Shown here: piece by piece, positions 1-11,300 of the stretch
Layout of the letters: each line of letters opens with the position of its first letter
Position numbering within the stretch: the first letter of the stretch is position 1
Assembly (NCBI GenBank): GCA_022605955.1
Contig: JAKCOZ010000012.1
Coordinates: 29,084,956 to 29,148,955, forward strand
From: Rallus limicola
Lineage: Eukaryota > Chordata > Aves > Gruiformes > Rallidae
Direction: 5' to 3'
DNA length: 64,000 nucleotides
Notes under the pieces: model-generated
Databases searched by the model: none
Told to the model about the DNA's origin: nothing
Seen by the model: the letters and a program-made list of their open reading frames with translations, nothing else
Program-made: the position numbers and the translations under genes

Positions 1-848
1 TCCCTTGCTCTCAAGCACGCTCTCTTTTCCACACTTTTCTCTTTCGGTCCCCCATTCTCTTGCCCGCTGCCAGTTGGCCCAATACAGCGACTGGAACCCT
101 GACGCTGTTCTGAGTCTTAACTGTGTTCCTGAGGGTTGGCAAGCCCTGGTCCCACCAAAGCACCTAATTGGACATGCCTCAGGAGTTAAGCCCAGCCGCC
201 CCCAGCCACCCAGAGCAATCTGAGGTGGGTTGGAACGCAAGGGGGTTTAACCTCTGCCAAATTAGTCTACCTGGTGGTGGATTGTGACAGCCATCTGCCT
301 CGGGATCGTAGGGCTTGCCGTGCGCCGTCTTGGACTGATGGCCCATTGCAGTTGCTGCAGCTTGGCTGGCTCTGATTTAGGTGGGTGTCAGCCGGTGTAG
401 CCAGGGTGGTGGGCAGTTAGCATGGCTAACTGTGTGTGTGTGTGAAATGTTTTTATTCCAAACCTAAGAGCTGAGACTTGAGTAAACCTTCTACAACAAA
501 CGCAGCCAGGGGATTTTCAGTTGATCGTCTGCTGGCCCAGTAGTTTCTTTGTCTCCTGCTGCTGGCTGCACTGACAGTTGACTGTTGTGACTGCACGCCT
601 CTGCCCGCCATGGGATGGCAGCGGGGAGAGTTGCTTAAGTGCCCTGACCTCTCCGTGCCCCGCGCTAAACAGCACCATAAGCTCTGGAACTGTGCAGCGA
701 CCAGATGGCATCCAGGGGACTTGCCTCGGCGTGGCCACCCCTATGTGACGGACCTAAGGCGAACTATTGGTCAAGGTAAAGAGAATGGAGGGTGGGGAAT
801 GGGTTTTGGCAGTTCCTTGTCCTGTGACTCTGGCTTTTGCTTTGGCAG

Positions 849-2205
849 GCTATGCGGGCAGCATCGGTGGGACACTGCGACCTGTGCGAGCACATCGAGA
901 AAATGAAGCCATCGTCTCTGTATCAGGCTAGTCATGCAGCTTGTGCGTTTGTGTTGGGCTTGTCTCACGTGGTGTGCCTGGGTGTTTTGGTGGTGGAAAG
1001 TGTAGCGTGCTGTCCTTAGTTTTTTTGCAAGGCAGGGGATTTTGGGAATCAGCTCTTGGAATTCATTCGAATACGCAGTGGGGACCGGGTTATGAATTTC
1101 TATAGGTGTGTGAGGTAACCACATGAATTTGTATCATTGGAGAGAGTAGAACGCAGAAGAACTGGCACGTAAGTGGGTGCGTCTGCAGCGGATCGGTCGT
1201 CCCTTGTGCACCCAGCGCTGAACCGAGACAATGAGCAACAAATGGAATTCCCCACCTGATGTGCAGTCGCTTCGGACTGATGGCAGGCTGCAGCTGTGTG
1301 CTGGTAGGTATGGCAGTAGCAGTCATTCGCACGCTTGCTGTCAAGAGTGTGGTTGCGCTCTCCCTTGCTCTCAAGCACGCTCTCTTTTCCACACTTTTCT
1401 CTTTCGGTCCCCCATTCTCTTGCCCGCTGCTTGTAGGCCCAATACAGTGACTGGAACCCTGACGCTGTTCTGAGTCTTAACTGTGTTCCTGAGGGTTGGC
1501 AAGCCCTGGTCCCACCAAAGCACCTAATTGGACATGCCTCAGGAGTTAAGCCCAGCCGCCCCCAGCCACCCAGAGCAATCTGAGGTGGGTTGGAACGCAA
1601 GGGGGTTTAACCTCTGCCAAATTAGTCTACCTGGTGGTGGATTGTGACAGCCATCTGCCTCGGGATCGTAGGGCTTGCCGTGCGCCGTCTTGGACTGATG
1701 GCCCATTGCAGTTGCTGCAGCTTGGCTGGCTCTGATTTAGGTGGGTGTCAGCCGGTGTAGCCAAGGTGGTGGGCAGTTAGCATGGCTAACTGTGTGTGTG
1801 TGAAATGTTTTTTTTCCAAAGCTAAGAGCTGAGACGTGAGTAAACCTTCTACAACAAACGCAGCCAGGGGATTTTCAGTTGATCTTCTGCTGGCCCAGTA
1901 GTTTCTTTGTCTCCTGCTGCTGGCTGCACTGAGAGTTGACTGTTGTGACTGCACGCCTCTGCCCGCCATGGGATGGCAGCGGGGAGAGTTGCTTAAGTGC
2001 CCTGACCTTTCCGTGCCCCGCGCTAAACAGCACCATAAGCTCTGGAACTGTGCAGCGACCAGATGGCATCCGGGGGACTTGCCTCGGCGTGGCCACCCCT
2101 ATGTGACGGAGCTAAGGCGAACTATTGGTCAAGGTAGGAGAATGGAGAGTGGGGAATGGGTTTTGGCTGTTCCTTGTCCTGTGACTTTGGCTTTTGCTTT
2201 GGCAG
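849..2205 (+). repeat. Representative long unit of array 1, with its internal signals
   Basis: One 1357-bp period. In order it holds: exon b (from 849); the ~31-bp insertion with GAGGTAACC (about 1104-1135); a strong donor GGCAC|GTAAGTG (GT at 1169); a donor-like G|GTATGG (GT at 1308); a long pyrimidine tract (about 1369-1430) ending in acceptor TTGTAG (AG to 1436); a 148-nt exon-like stretch 1437-1584 ended by CTGAG|GTGGGT; the inverted repeat GTTAGC-ATG-GCTAAC followed by a GT run (about 1777-1800); GCCATGG in good Kozak context (ATG at 1968); and exon a, ended by CAAG|GTAGGAG (GT at 2134). A 72-nt intron then leads to the next exon b at 2206. Splice use is inferred from consensus only. Confidence 0.7.
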
Positions 2206-5200
2206 GCTATGCAGGCAGCATCGGTGGGACACTGCGACCTGTGCGAGCACATCGAGAAAATGAAGCCATCGTCTCTGTATCAGGCTAGTCATGCAGCTTG
2301 TGCGTTTGTGTTGGGCTTGTCTCACGTGGTGTGCCGGGGTGTTTTGGTGGTGGAAAGTGTAGCGTGCTGTCCTTAGTTTTGTTGCAAGGCAGGGGATTTT
2401 GGAAATCAGCTCTTGGAATTCATTCTAATACGCAGTGGGGACCGGGTTATGAATCTGTATCATTGGAGAGAGTAGAACGCAGAAGAACTGGCACGTAAGT
2501 GGGTGCGTCTGCAGCGGATCGGTCGTCCCCTGTGCACCCAGCGCTGAACTGTGACAACTAGCAACAAATGGAATTCCCCACCTGATGTGCAGTCGCTTCG
2601 GACTGATGGCAGGCTGCAGCTGTGTGCTGGTAGGTATGGCAGTAGCAGTCATTCGCACGCTTGCTGTCAAGAGTGTGGTTGCGCTCTCCCTTGCTCTCAA
2701 GCACGCTCTCTTTTCCACACTTTTCTCTTTCGGTCCCCCATTCTCTTGCCCGCTGCTTGTAGGCCCAATACAGTGACTGGAACCCTGACGCTGTTCTGAG
2801 TCTTAACTGTGTTCCTGAGGGTTGGCAAGCCCTGGTCCCACCAAAGCACCTAATTGGACATGCCTCAGGAGTTAAGCCCAGCCGCCCCCAGCCACCCAGA
2901 GCAATCTGAGGTGGGTTGGAACGCAAGGGGGTTTAACCTCTGCCAAATTAGTCTACCTGGTGGTGGATTGTGACAGCCATCTGCCTCGGGATCGTAGGGC
3001 TTGCCGTGCGCCGTCTTGGACTGATGGCCCATTGCAGTTGCTGCAGCTTGGCTGGCTCTGATTTAGGTGGGTGTCAGCCGGTGTAGCCAAGGTGGTGGGC
3101 AGTTAGCATGGCTAACTGTGTGTGTGTGAAATGTTTTTTTTCCAAAGCTAAGAGCTGAGACGTGAGTAAACCTTCTACAACAAACGCAGCCAGGGGATTT
3201 TCAGTTGATCTTCTGCTGGCCCAGTAGTTTCTTTGTCTCCTGCTGCTGGCTGCACTGACAGTTGACTGTTGTGACTGCACGCCTCTGCCCGCCATGGGAT
3301 GGCAGCGGGGAGAGTTGCTTAAGTGCCCTGACCTTTCCGTGCCCCGCGCTAAACAGCACCATAAGCTCTGGAACTGTGCAGCGACCAGATGGCATCCGGG
3401 GGACTTGCCTCGGCGTGGCCACCCCTATGTGACGGAGCTAAGGCGAACTATTGGTCAAGGTAGGAGAATGGAGAGTGGGGAATGGGTTTTGGCTGTTCCT
3501 TGTCCTGTGACTTTGGCTTTTGCTTTGGCAGGCTATGCAGGCAGCATCGGTGGGACACTGCGACCTGTGCGAGCACATCGAGAAAATGAAGCCATCGTCT
3601 CTGTATCAGGCTAGTCATGCAGCTTGTGCGTTTGTGTTGGGCTTGTCTCACGTGGTGTGCCGGGGTGTTTTGGTGGTGGAAAGTGTAGCGTGCTGTCCTT
3701 AGTTTTGTTGCAAGGCAGGGGATTTTGGAAATCAGCTCTTGGAATTCATTCTAATACGCAGTGGGGACCGGGTTATGAATCTGTATCATTGGAGAGAGTA
3801 GAACGCAGAAGAACTGGCACGTAAGTGGGTGCGTCTGCAGCGGATCGGTCGTCCCCTGTGCACCCAGCGCTGAACTGTGACAACTAGCAACAAATGGAAT
3901 TCCCCACCTGATGTGCAGTCACTTCGGACTGATGGCGGGCTGCAGCTGTGTGATGGAAGGTATGGCAGTAGCAGTCATTCGCACGCTTGCTGTCAAGAGT
4001 GTGGTTGCGCTCTCCCTTGCTCTCAAGCACGCTCTCTTTTCCACACTTTTCTCTTTCGGTCCCCCATTCTCTTGCCCGCTGCTTGTAGGCCCAATACAGT
4101 GACTGGAACCCTGACGCTGTTCTGAGTCTTAACTGTGTTCCTGAGGGTTGGGAAGCCCTGGTCCCACCAAAGCACCTAATTGGACATGCCTCAGGAGTTA
4201 AGCCCAGCCGCCCCCAGCCACCCAGAGCAATCTGAGGTGGGTTGGAACGCAAGGGGGTTTAACCTCTGCCAAATGTGTCTACCTGGTGGTGGATTGTGAC
4301 AGCCATCTGCCTCGGGATCGTAGGGCTTGCCGTGCGCCGTCTTGGACTGATGGCCCATTGCAGTTGCTGCAGCTTGGCTGGCTCTGATTTAGGTGGGTGT
4401 CAGCCGGTGTAGCCAGGGTGGTGGGCAGTTAGCATGGCTAACTGTGTGTGTGTGTGAAATGTTTTTATTCCAAACCTAAGAGCTGAGACTTGAGTAAACC
4501 TTCTACAACAAACGCAGCCAGGGGATTTTCAGTTGATCTTCTGCTGGCCCAGTAGTTTCTTTGTCTCCTGCTGCTGGCTGCACTGAGAGTTGACTGTTGT
4601 AACTGCACGCCTCTGCCCGCCATGGGATGGCAGCGGGGAGAGTTGCTTAAGTGCCCTGACCTTTCCGTGCCCCGCGCTAAACAGCACCATAAGCTCTGGA
4701 ACTGTGCAGCGACCAGATGGCATCCGGGGGACTTGCCTCGGCGTGGCCACCCCTATGTGACGGAGCTAAGGCGAACTATTGGTCAAGGTAGGAGAATGGA
4801 GAGTGGGGAATGGGTTTTGGCTGTTCCTTGTCCTGTGACTTTGGCTTTTGCTTTGGCAGGCTATGCAGGCAGCATCGGTGGGACACTGCGACCTGTGCGA
4901 GCACATCGAGAAAATGAAGCCATCGTCTCTGTATCAGGCTAGTCATGCAGCTTGTGCGTTTGTGTTGGGCTTGTCTCACGTGGTGTGCCTGGGTGTTTTG
5001 GTGGTGGAAAGTGTAGCGTGCTGTCCTTAGTTTTGTTGCAAGGCAGGGGATTTTGGAAATCAGCTCTTGGAATTCATTCTAATACGCAGTGGGGACCGGG
5101 TTATGAATCTGTATCATTGGAGAGAGTAGAACGCAGAAGAACTGGCACGTAAGTGGGTGCGTCTGCAGCGGATCGGTCGTCCCCTGTGCACCCAGCGCTG

Positions 5201-7307
5201 AACTGTGACAACTAGCAACAAATGGAATTCCCCACCTGATGTGCAGTCACTTCGGACTGATGGCGGGCTGCAGCTGTGTGATGGAAGGTATGGCAGTCGC
5301 AGTCATTCGCACGCTTGCTGTCAAGCGTGTGGTTGCGGTCTCCCTTGCTCTCAAGCACGCTCTCTTTTCCACACTTTTCTCTTTCGGTCCCCCATTCTCT
5401 TGCCCGCTGCTAGTTGGCCCAATACAGCGACTGGAACCCTGACGCTGTTCTGAGTCTTAACTGTGTTCCTGAGGGTTGGCAAGCCCTGGTCCCACCAAAG
5501 CACCTAATTGGACATGCCTCAGGAGTTAAGCCCAGCCGCCCCCAGCCACCCAGAGCAATCTGAGGTGGGTTGGAACGCAAGGGGGTTTAACCTCTGCCAA
5601 ATTAGTCTACCTGGTGGTGGATTGTGACAGCCATCTGCCTCGGGATCGTAGGGCTTGCCGTGCGCCGTCTTGGACTGATGGCCCATTGCAGTTGCTGCAG
5701 CTTGGCTGGCTCTGATTTAGGTGGGTGTCAGCCGGTGTAGCCAGGGTGGTGGGCAGTTAGCATGGCTAACTGTGTGTGTGTGTGAAATGTTTTTATTCCA
5801 AACCTAAGAGCTGAGACTTGAGTAAACCTTCTACAACAAACGCAGCCAGGGGATTTTCAGTTGATCGTCTGCTGGCCCAGTAGTTTCTTTGTCTCCTGCT
5901 GCTGGCTGCACTGACAGTTGACTGTTGTGACTGCACGCCTCTGCCCGCCATGGGATGGCAGCGGGGAGAGTTGCTTAAGTGCCCTGACCTCTCCGTGCCC
6001 CGCGCTAAACAGCACCATAAGCTCTGGAACTGTGCAGCGACCAGATGGCATCCAGGGGACTTGCCTCGGCGTGGCCACCCCTATGTGACGGACCTAAGGC
6101 GAACTATTGGTCAAGGTAAAGAGAATGGAGGGTGGGGAATGGGTTTTGGCAGTTCCTTGTCCTGTGACTCTGGCTTTTGCTTTGGCAGGCTATGCGGGCA
6201 GCATCGGTGGGACACTGCGACCTGTGCGAGCACATCGAGAAAATGAAGCCATCGTCTCTGTATCAGGCTAGTCATGCAGCTTGTGCGTTTGTGTTGGGCT
6301 TGTCTCACGTGGTGTGCCTGGGTGTTTTGGTGGTGGAAAGTGTAGCGTGCTGTCCTTAGTTTTTTTGCAAGGCAGGGGATTTTGGGAATCAGCTCTTGGA
6401 ATTCATTCTAATACGCAGTGGGGACCGGGTTATGAATTTCTATAGGTGTGTGAGGTAACCACATGAATTTGTATCATTGGAGAGAGTAGAACGCAGAAGA
6501 ACTGGCACGTAAGTGGGTGCGTCTGCAGCGGATCGGTCGTCCCTTGTGCACCCAGCGCTGAACCGAGACAATGAGCAACAAATGGAATTCCCCACCTGAT
6601 GTGCAGTCGCTTCGGACTGATGGCAGGCTGCAGCTGTGTGCTGGTAGGTATGGCAGTCGCAGTCATTCGCACGCTTGCTGTCAAGAGTGTGGTTGCGCTC
6701 TCCCTTGCTCTCAAGCACGCTCTCTTTTCCACACTTTTCTCTTTCGGTCCCCCATTCTCTTGCCCGCTGCTTGTAGGCCCAATACAGTGACTGGAACCCT
6801 GACGCTGTTCTGAGTCTTAACTGTGTTCCTGAGGGTTGGGAAGCCCTGGTCCCACCAAAGCACCTAATTGGACATGCCTCAGGAGTTAAGCCCAGCCGCC
6901 CCCAGCCACCCAGAGCAATCTGAGGTGGGTTGGAACGCAAGGGGGTTTAACCTCTGCCAAATTAGTCTACCTGGTGGTGGATTGTGACAGCCATCTGCCT
7001 CGGGATCGTAGGGCTTGCCGTGCGCCGTCTTGGACTGATGGCCCATTGCAGTTGCTGCAGCTTGGCTGGCTCTGATTTAGGTGGGTGTCAGCCGGTGTAG
7101 CCAAGGTGGTGGGCAGTTAGCATGGCTAACTGTGTGTGTGTGAAATGTTTTTTTTCCAAAGCTAAGAGCTGAGACGTGAGTAAACCTTCTACAACAAACG
7201 CAGCCAGGGGATTTTCAGTTGATCTTCTGCTGGCCCAGTAGTTTCTTTGTCTCCTGGTGCTGGCTGCACTGAGAGTTGACTGTTGTGACTGCACGCCTCT
7301 GCCCGCC

Positions 7308-7628
7308 ATGGGATGGCAGCGGGGAGAGTTGCTTAAGTGCCCTGACCTTTCCGTGCCCCGCGCTAAACAGCACCATAAGCTCTGGAACTGTGCAGCGACG
7401 AGTTGGCATCCGGGGGACTTGCCTCGGCGTGGCCACCCCTATGTGACGGAGCTAAGGCGAACTATTGGTCAAGGTAAGAGAATGGAGGGTGGGGAATGGG
7501 GTTTGGCAGTTCCTTGTCCTGTGACTCTGGCTTTTGCTTTGGCAGGCTATGCGGGCAGCATCGGTGGGACACTGCGACCTGTGCGAGCGCATCGAGAAGG
7601 TGAAGCCATCGTCTCTGTATCAGGCTAG
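7308..7628 (+). CDS. Representative short open frame recurring in the full-length units (doubtful coding)
   Basis: A 106-codon frame starting MGWQRGELLK, with ATG inside GCCATGG (good Kozak context), repeated in nearly every full-length unit. It is open both unspliced and when the intron 7474-7545 is removed, because that intron is 72 nt (a multiple of three) in this unit. Several units, such as the one with exon b at 849, have GTAAAGAG instead of GTAAGAG, making the intron 73 nt and breaking the unspliced frame but not the spliced one. The stretch HPYVTELRRTIGQ continues in frame across the exon a/b junction into YAGSIGGTLRPV. There is no recognisable domain, signal peptide or membrane segment. 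It could be a decayed coding exon pair or chance; I lean to non-coding or relic. Confidence 0.2.
   Translation: MGWQRGELLKCPDLSVPRAKQHHKLWNCAATSWHPGDLPRRGHPYVTELRRTIGQGKRMEGGEWGLAVPCPVTLAFALAGYAGSIGGTLRPVRAHREGEAIVSVSG
7474..7545 (+). other. 72-nt micro-intron between exon a and exon b (representative)
   Basis: Donor CAAG|GTAAGAG and acceptor TGCTTTGGCAG|GC, with a T-rich tract before the AG. The same intron is present in every unit of both arrays and in the degenerate unit (33802-33873, also 72 nt). The copy at 32206 has GGAAG instead of GGCAG at the acceptor. The length sits near the lower limit for vertebrate introns. Splicing is inferred. Confidence 0.5.
7546..7599 (+). other. Exon b module with intact 5' splice site (representative)
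   Basis: A 54-nt exon-like module ended by GAGAAG|GTGAAG. Across array 1 the junction has two states. The G state (AAGGTGAAG, donor present) follows 13 anchors: 7546, 8585, 9898, 10937, 14937, 15977, 22451, 25102, 26141, 27454, 28493, 29552 and 30880. The A state (AAAATGAAG, donor GT lost) follows the other 13. The aligned module in the 1836-bp units (57186-57227) also ends GAGAAG|GTGAGG, which suggests that the G state is ancestral. Confidence 0.5.
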
Positions 7629-8386
7629 TCATGCAGCTTGTGCGTTTGTGTTGGGTTTGTCTCACATGGTGTGCCTGGGTGTTTTGGTGGAGGAAAGTGT
7701 AGCGTGCTGTCCTTAGTTTTGTTGAAAGGCAGGGGATTTTGGGAATCAGCTCTTGGAATTCATTCTAATATGCAATGGGGACCGGGTAATGAATCTGTAT
7801 CATTGGAGAGAGTAGAACGCAGAAGAACTGGCACGTAAGTGGGTGCGTCTGCAGCGGATTGGTCGTCCCCTGTGCACCCAGCGCTGAACTGTGACAACTA
7901 GCAACAAATGGAATTCCCCACCTGGTGTGCAGTCACTTCGACTGATGGCGGGCTGCAGCTGAGTGCTGGTAGGTATGGCAGTCGCGGTCATTCGCACGCT
8001 TGCTGTCAAGCGTGTGGTTGCGCTCTCCCTTGCTCTCAAGCACGCTCTCTTTTCCACACTTTTCTCTTTCGGTCCCCCATTCTCTTGCCTGCTGCTTGTA
8101 GGCCCAATACAGCGACTGGAACCCTGACGCTGTTCTGAGTCTTAACTGTGTTCCTGATGGTTGGCAAGCCCTGGTCCCACCAAAGCACCTAATTGGACAT
8201 GCCTCAGGAGTTAAGCCCAGCCGCCCCCAGCCACCCAGAGCAATCTGAGGTGGGTTGGAACGCAAGGGGGTTTAACCTCTGCCAAATTAGTCTACCTGGT
8301 GGTGGATTGTGACAGCCATCTGCCTCGGGATCGTAGGGCTTGCCGTGCGCCGTCTTGGACTGATGGCCCATTGCAGTTGCTGCAGC

Positions 8387-8388
8387 TC
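8387..8388. other. Deletion junction defining the short unit class
   Basis: CTGCAGCT is joined directly to CTCCGTGCC, removing about 288 bp that full units carry (363-650 in the first unit). The missing part holds the GTTAGC palindrome, the GT run and the Kozak ATG. Two bases (CT) of microhomology lie at the join. The same junction recurs near 10739, 15778, 16818, 25943, 28295 and 29354 in array 1 and near 44038 in array 2. One deletion event followed by spread is simpler than eight events. Confidence 0.85.
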
Positions 8389-11300
8389 TCCGTGCCCCGC
8401 GCTAAACAGCAACATAAGCTCTGGAACTGTGCAGCGACGAGATGGCATCCGGGGGACTTGCCTCGGCGTGGCCACCCCTATGTGACGGAGCTAAGGCGAA
8501 CTATTGGTCAAGGTAGGAGAATGGAGGGTGGCGAATGGGTTTTGGCAGTTCCTTGTCCTGTGACTTTGGCTTTTGCTTTGGCAGGCTATGCGGGCAGCAT
8601 CGGTGGGACACTGCGACCTGTGCGAGCGCATCGAGAAGGTGAAGCCATCGTCTCTGTATCAGGCTTGTGCGTTTGTGTTGGGTTTGTCTCACATGGTGTG
8701 CCTGGGTGTTTTGGTGGAGGAAAGTGTAGCGTGCTGTCCTTAGTTTTGTTGAAAGGCAGGGGATTTTGGGAATCAGCTCTTGGAATTCATTCTAATATGC
8801 AATGGGGACCGGGTAATGAATCTGTATCATTGGAGAGAGTAGAACGCAGAAGAACTGGCACGTAAGTGGGTGCGTCTGCAGCGGATTGGTCGTCCCCTGT
8901 GCACCCAGCGCTGAACTGTGACAACTAGCAACAAATGGAATTCCCCACCTGGTGTGCAGTCACTTCGACTGATGGCGGGCTGCAGCTGTGTGATGGAAGG
9001 TATGGCAGTCGCAGTCATTCGCACGCTTGCTGTCAAGCGTGTGGTTGTGCTCTCCCTTGCTCTCAAGCACGCTCTCTTTTCCACACTTTTCTCTTTCGGT
9101 CCCCCATTCTCTTGCCCGCTGCTAGTTGGCCCAATACAGCGACTGGAACCCTGACGCTGTTCTGAGTCTTAACTGTGTTCCTGAGGGTTGGCAAGCCCTG
9201 GTCCCACCAAAGCACCTAATTGGACATGCCTCAGGAGTTAAGCCCAGCCGCCCCCAGCCACCCAGAGCAATCTGAGGTGGGTTGGAACGCAAGGGGGTTT
9301 AACCTCTGCCAAATTAGTCTACCTGGTGGTGGATTGTGACAGCCATCTGCCTCGGGATCGTAGGGCTTGCCGTGCGCCGTCTTGGACTGATGGCCCATTG
9401 CAGTTGCTGCAGCTTGGCTGGCTCTGATTTAGGTGGGTGTCAGCCGGTGTAGCCAAGGTGGTGGGCAGTTAGCATGGCTAACTGTGTGTGTGTGAAATGT
9501 TTTTTTTCCAAAGCTAAGAGCTGAGACTTGAGTAAACCTTCTACAACAAACGCAGCCAGGGGATTTTCAGTTGATCTTCTGCTGGCCCAGTAGTTTCTTT
9601 GTCTCCTGCTGCTGGCTGCACTGAGAGTTGACTGTTGTAACTGCACGCCTCTGCCCGCCATGGGATGGCAGCGGGGAGAGTTGCTTAAGTGCCCTGACCT
9701 CTCCAGAACCCGCGCTAAACAGCACCATAAGCTCTGGAACTGTGCAGCGACCAGATGGCATCCGGGGGACTTGCCTCGGCGTGGCCACCCCTATGTGACG
9801 GAGCTAGGGCGAACTATTGGTCAAGGTAAGAGAATGGAGGGTGGGGAATGGGGTTTGGCAGTTCCTTGTCCTGTGACTCTGGCTTTTGCTTTGGCAGGCT
9901 ATGCGGGCAGCATCGGTGGGACACTGCGACCTGTGCGAGCGCATCGAGAAGGTGAAGCCATCGTCTCTTTATCAGGCTAGTCATGCAGCTTGTGCGTTTG
10001 TGTTGGGTTTGTCTCACGTGGTGTGCCTGGGTGTTTTGGTGGTGGAAAGTGTAGCGTGCTGTCCTTAGTTTTGTTGCAAGGCAGGGGATTTTGGGAATCA
10101 GCTCTTGGAATTCATTCTAATACGCAGTGGGGACCGGGTAATGAATCTGTATCATTGGAGAGAGTAGAACGCAGAAGAACTGGCACGTAAGTGGGTGCGT
10201 CTGCAGCGGATCGGTCGTCCCCTGTGCACCCAGCTCTGAACTGTGACAACTAGCAACAAATGGAATTCCCCACCTGGTGTGCAGTCACTTCGACTGATGG
10301 CGGGCTGCAGCTGAGTGCTGGTAGGTATGGCAGTCGCGGTCATTCGCACGCTTGCTGTCAAGCGTGTGGTTGCGCTCTCCCTTGCTCTCAAGCACGCTCT
10401 CTTTTCCACACTTTTCTCTTTCGGTCCCCCATTCTCTTGCCTGCTGCTTGTAGGCCCAATACAGCGACTGGAACCCTGACGCTGTTCTGAGTCTTAACTG
10501 TGTTCCTGATGGTTGGCAAGCCCTGGTCCCACCAAAGCACCTAATTGGACATGCCTCAGGAGTTAAGCCCAGCCGCCCCCAGCCACCCAGAGCAATCTGA
10601 GGTGGGTTGGAACGCCAGGGGGTTTAACCTCTGCCAAATTAGTCTACCTGGTGGTGGATTGTGACAGCCATCTGCCTCGGGATCGTAGGGCTTGCCGTGC
10701 GCCGTCTTGGACTGATGGCCCATTGCAGTTGCTGCAGCTCTCCGTGCCCCGCGCTAAACAGCAACATAAGCTCTGGAACTGTGCAGCGACGAGATGGCAT
10801 CCGGGGGACTTGCCTCGGCGTGGCCACCCCTATGTGACGGAGCTAAGGCGAACTATTGGTCAAGGTAGGAGAATGGAGGGTGGCGAATGGGTTTTGGCAG
10901 TTCCTTGTCCTGTGACTTTGGCTTTTGCTTTGGCAGGCTATGCGGGCAGCATCGGTGGGACACTGCGACCTGTGCGAGCGCATCGAGAAGGTGAAGCCAT
11001 CGTCTCTGTATCAGGCTTGTGCGTTTGTGTTGGGTTTGTCTCACGTGGTGTGCCTGGGTGTTTTGGTGGAGGAAAGTGTAGCGTGCTGTCCTTAGTTTTG
11101 TTGAAAGGCAGGGGATTTTGGGAATCAGCTCTTGGAATTCATTCTAATATGCAATGGGGACCGGGTAATGAATCTGTATCATTGGAGAGAGTAGAACGCA
11201 GAAGAACTGGCACGTAAGTGGGTGCGTCTGCAGCGGATTGGTCGTCCCCTGTGCACCCAGCGCTGAACTGTGACAACTAGCAACAAATGGAATTCCCCAC

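Noticed and set aside
8299..8865. A 188-codon plus-strand frame in the short units
   Set aside because: It exists because the 288-bp and 13-bp deletions happen to fuse open stretches. It reads through the predicted intron and ends at chance stops; I treat it as a by-product.
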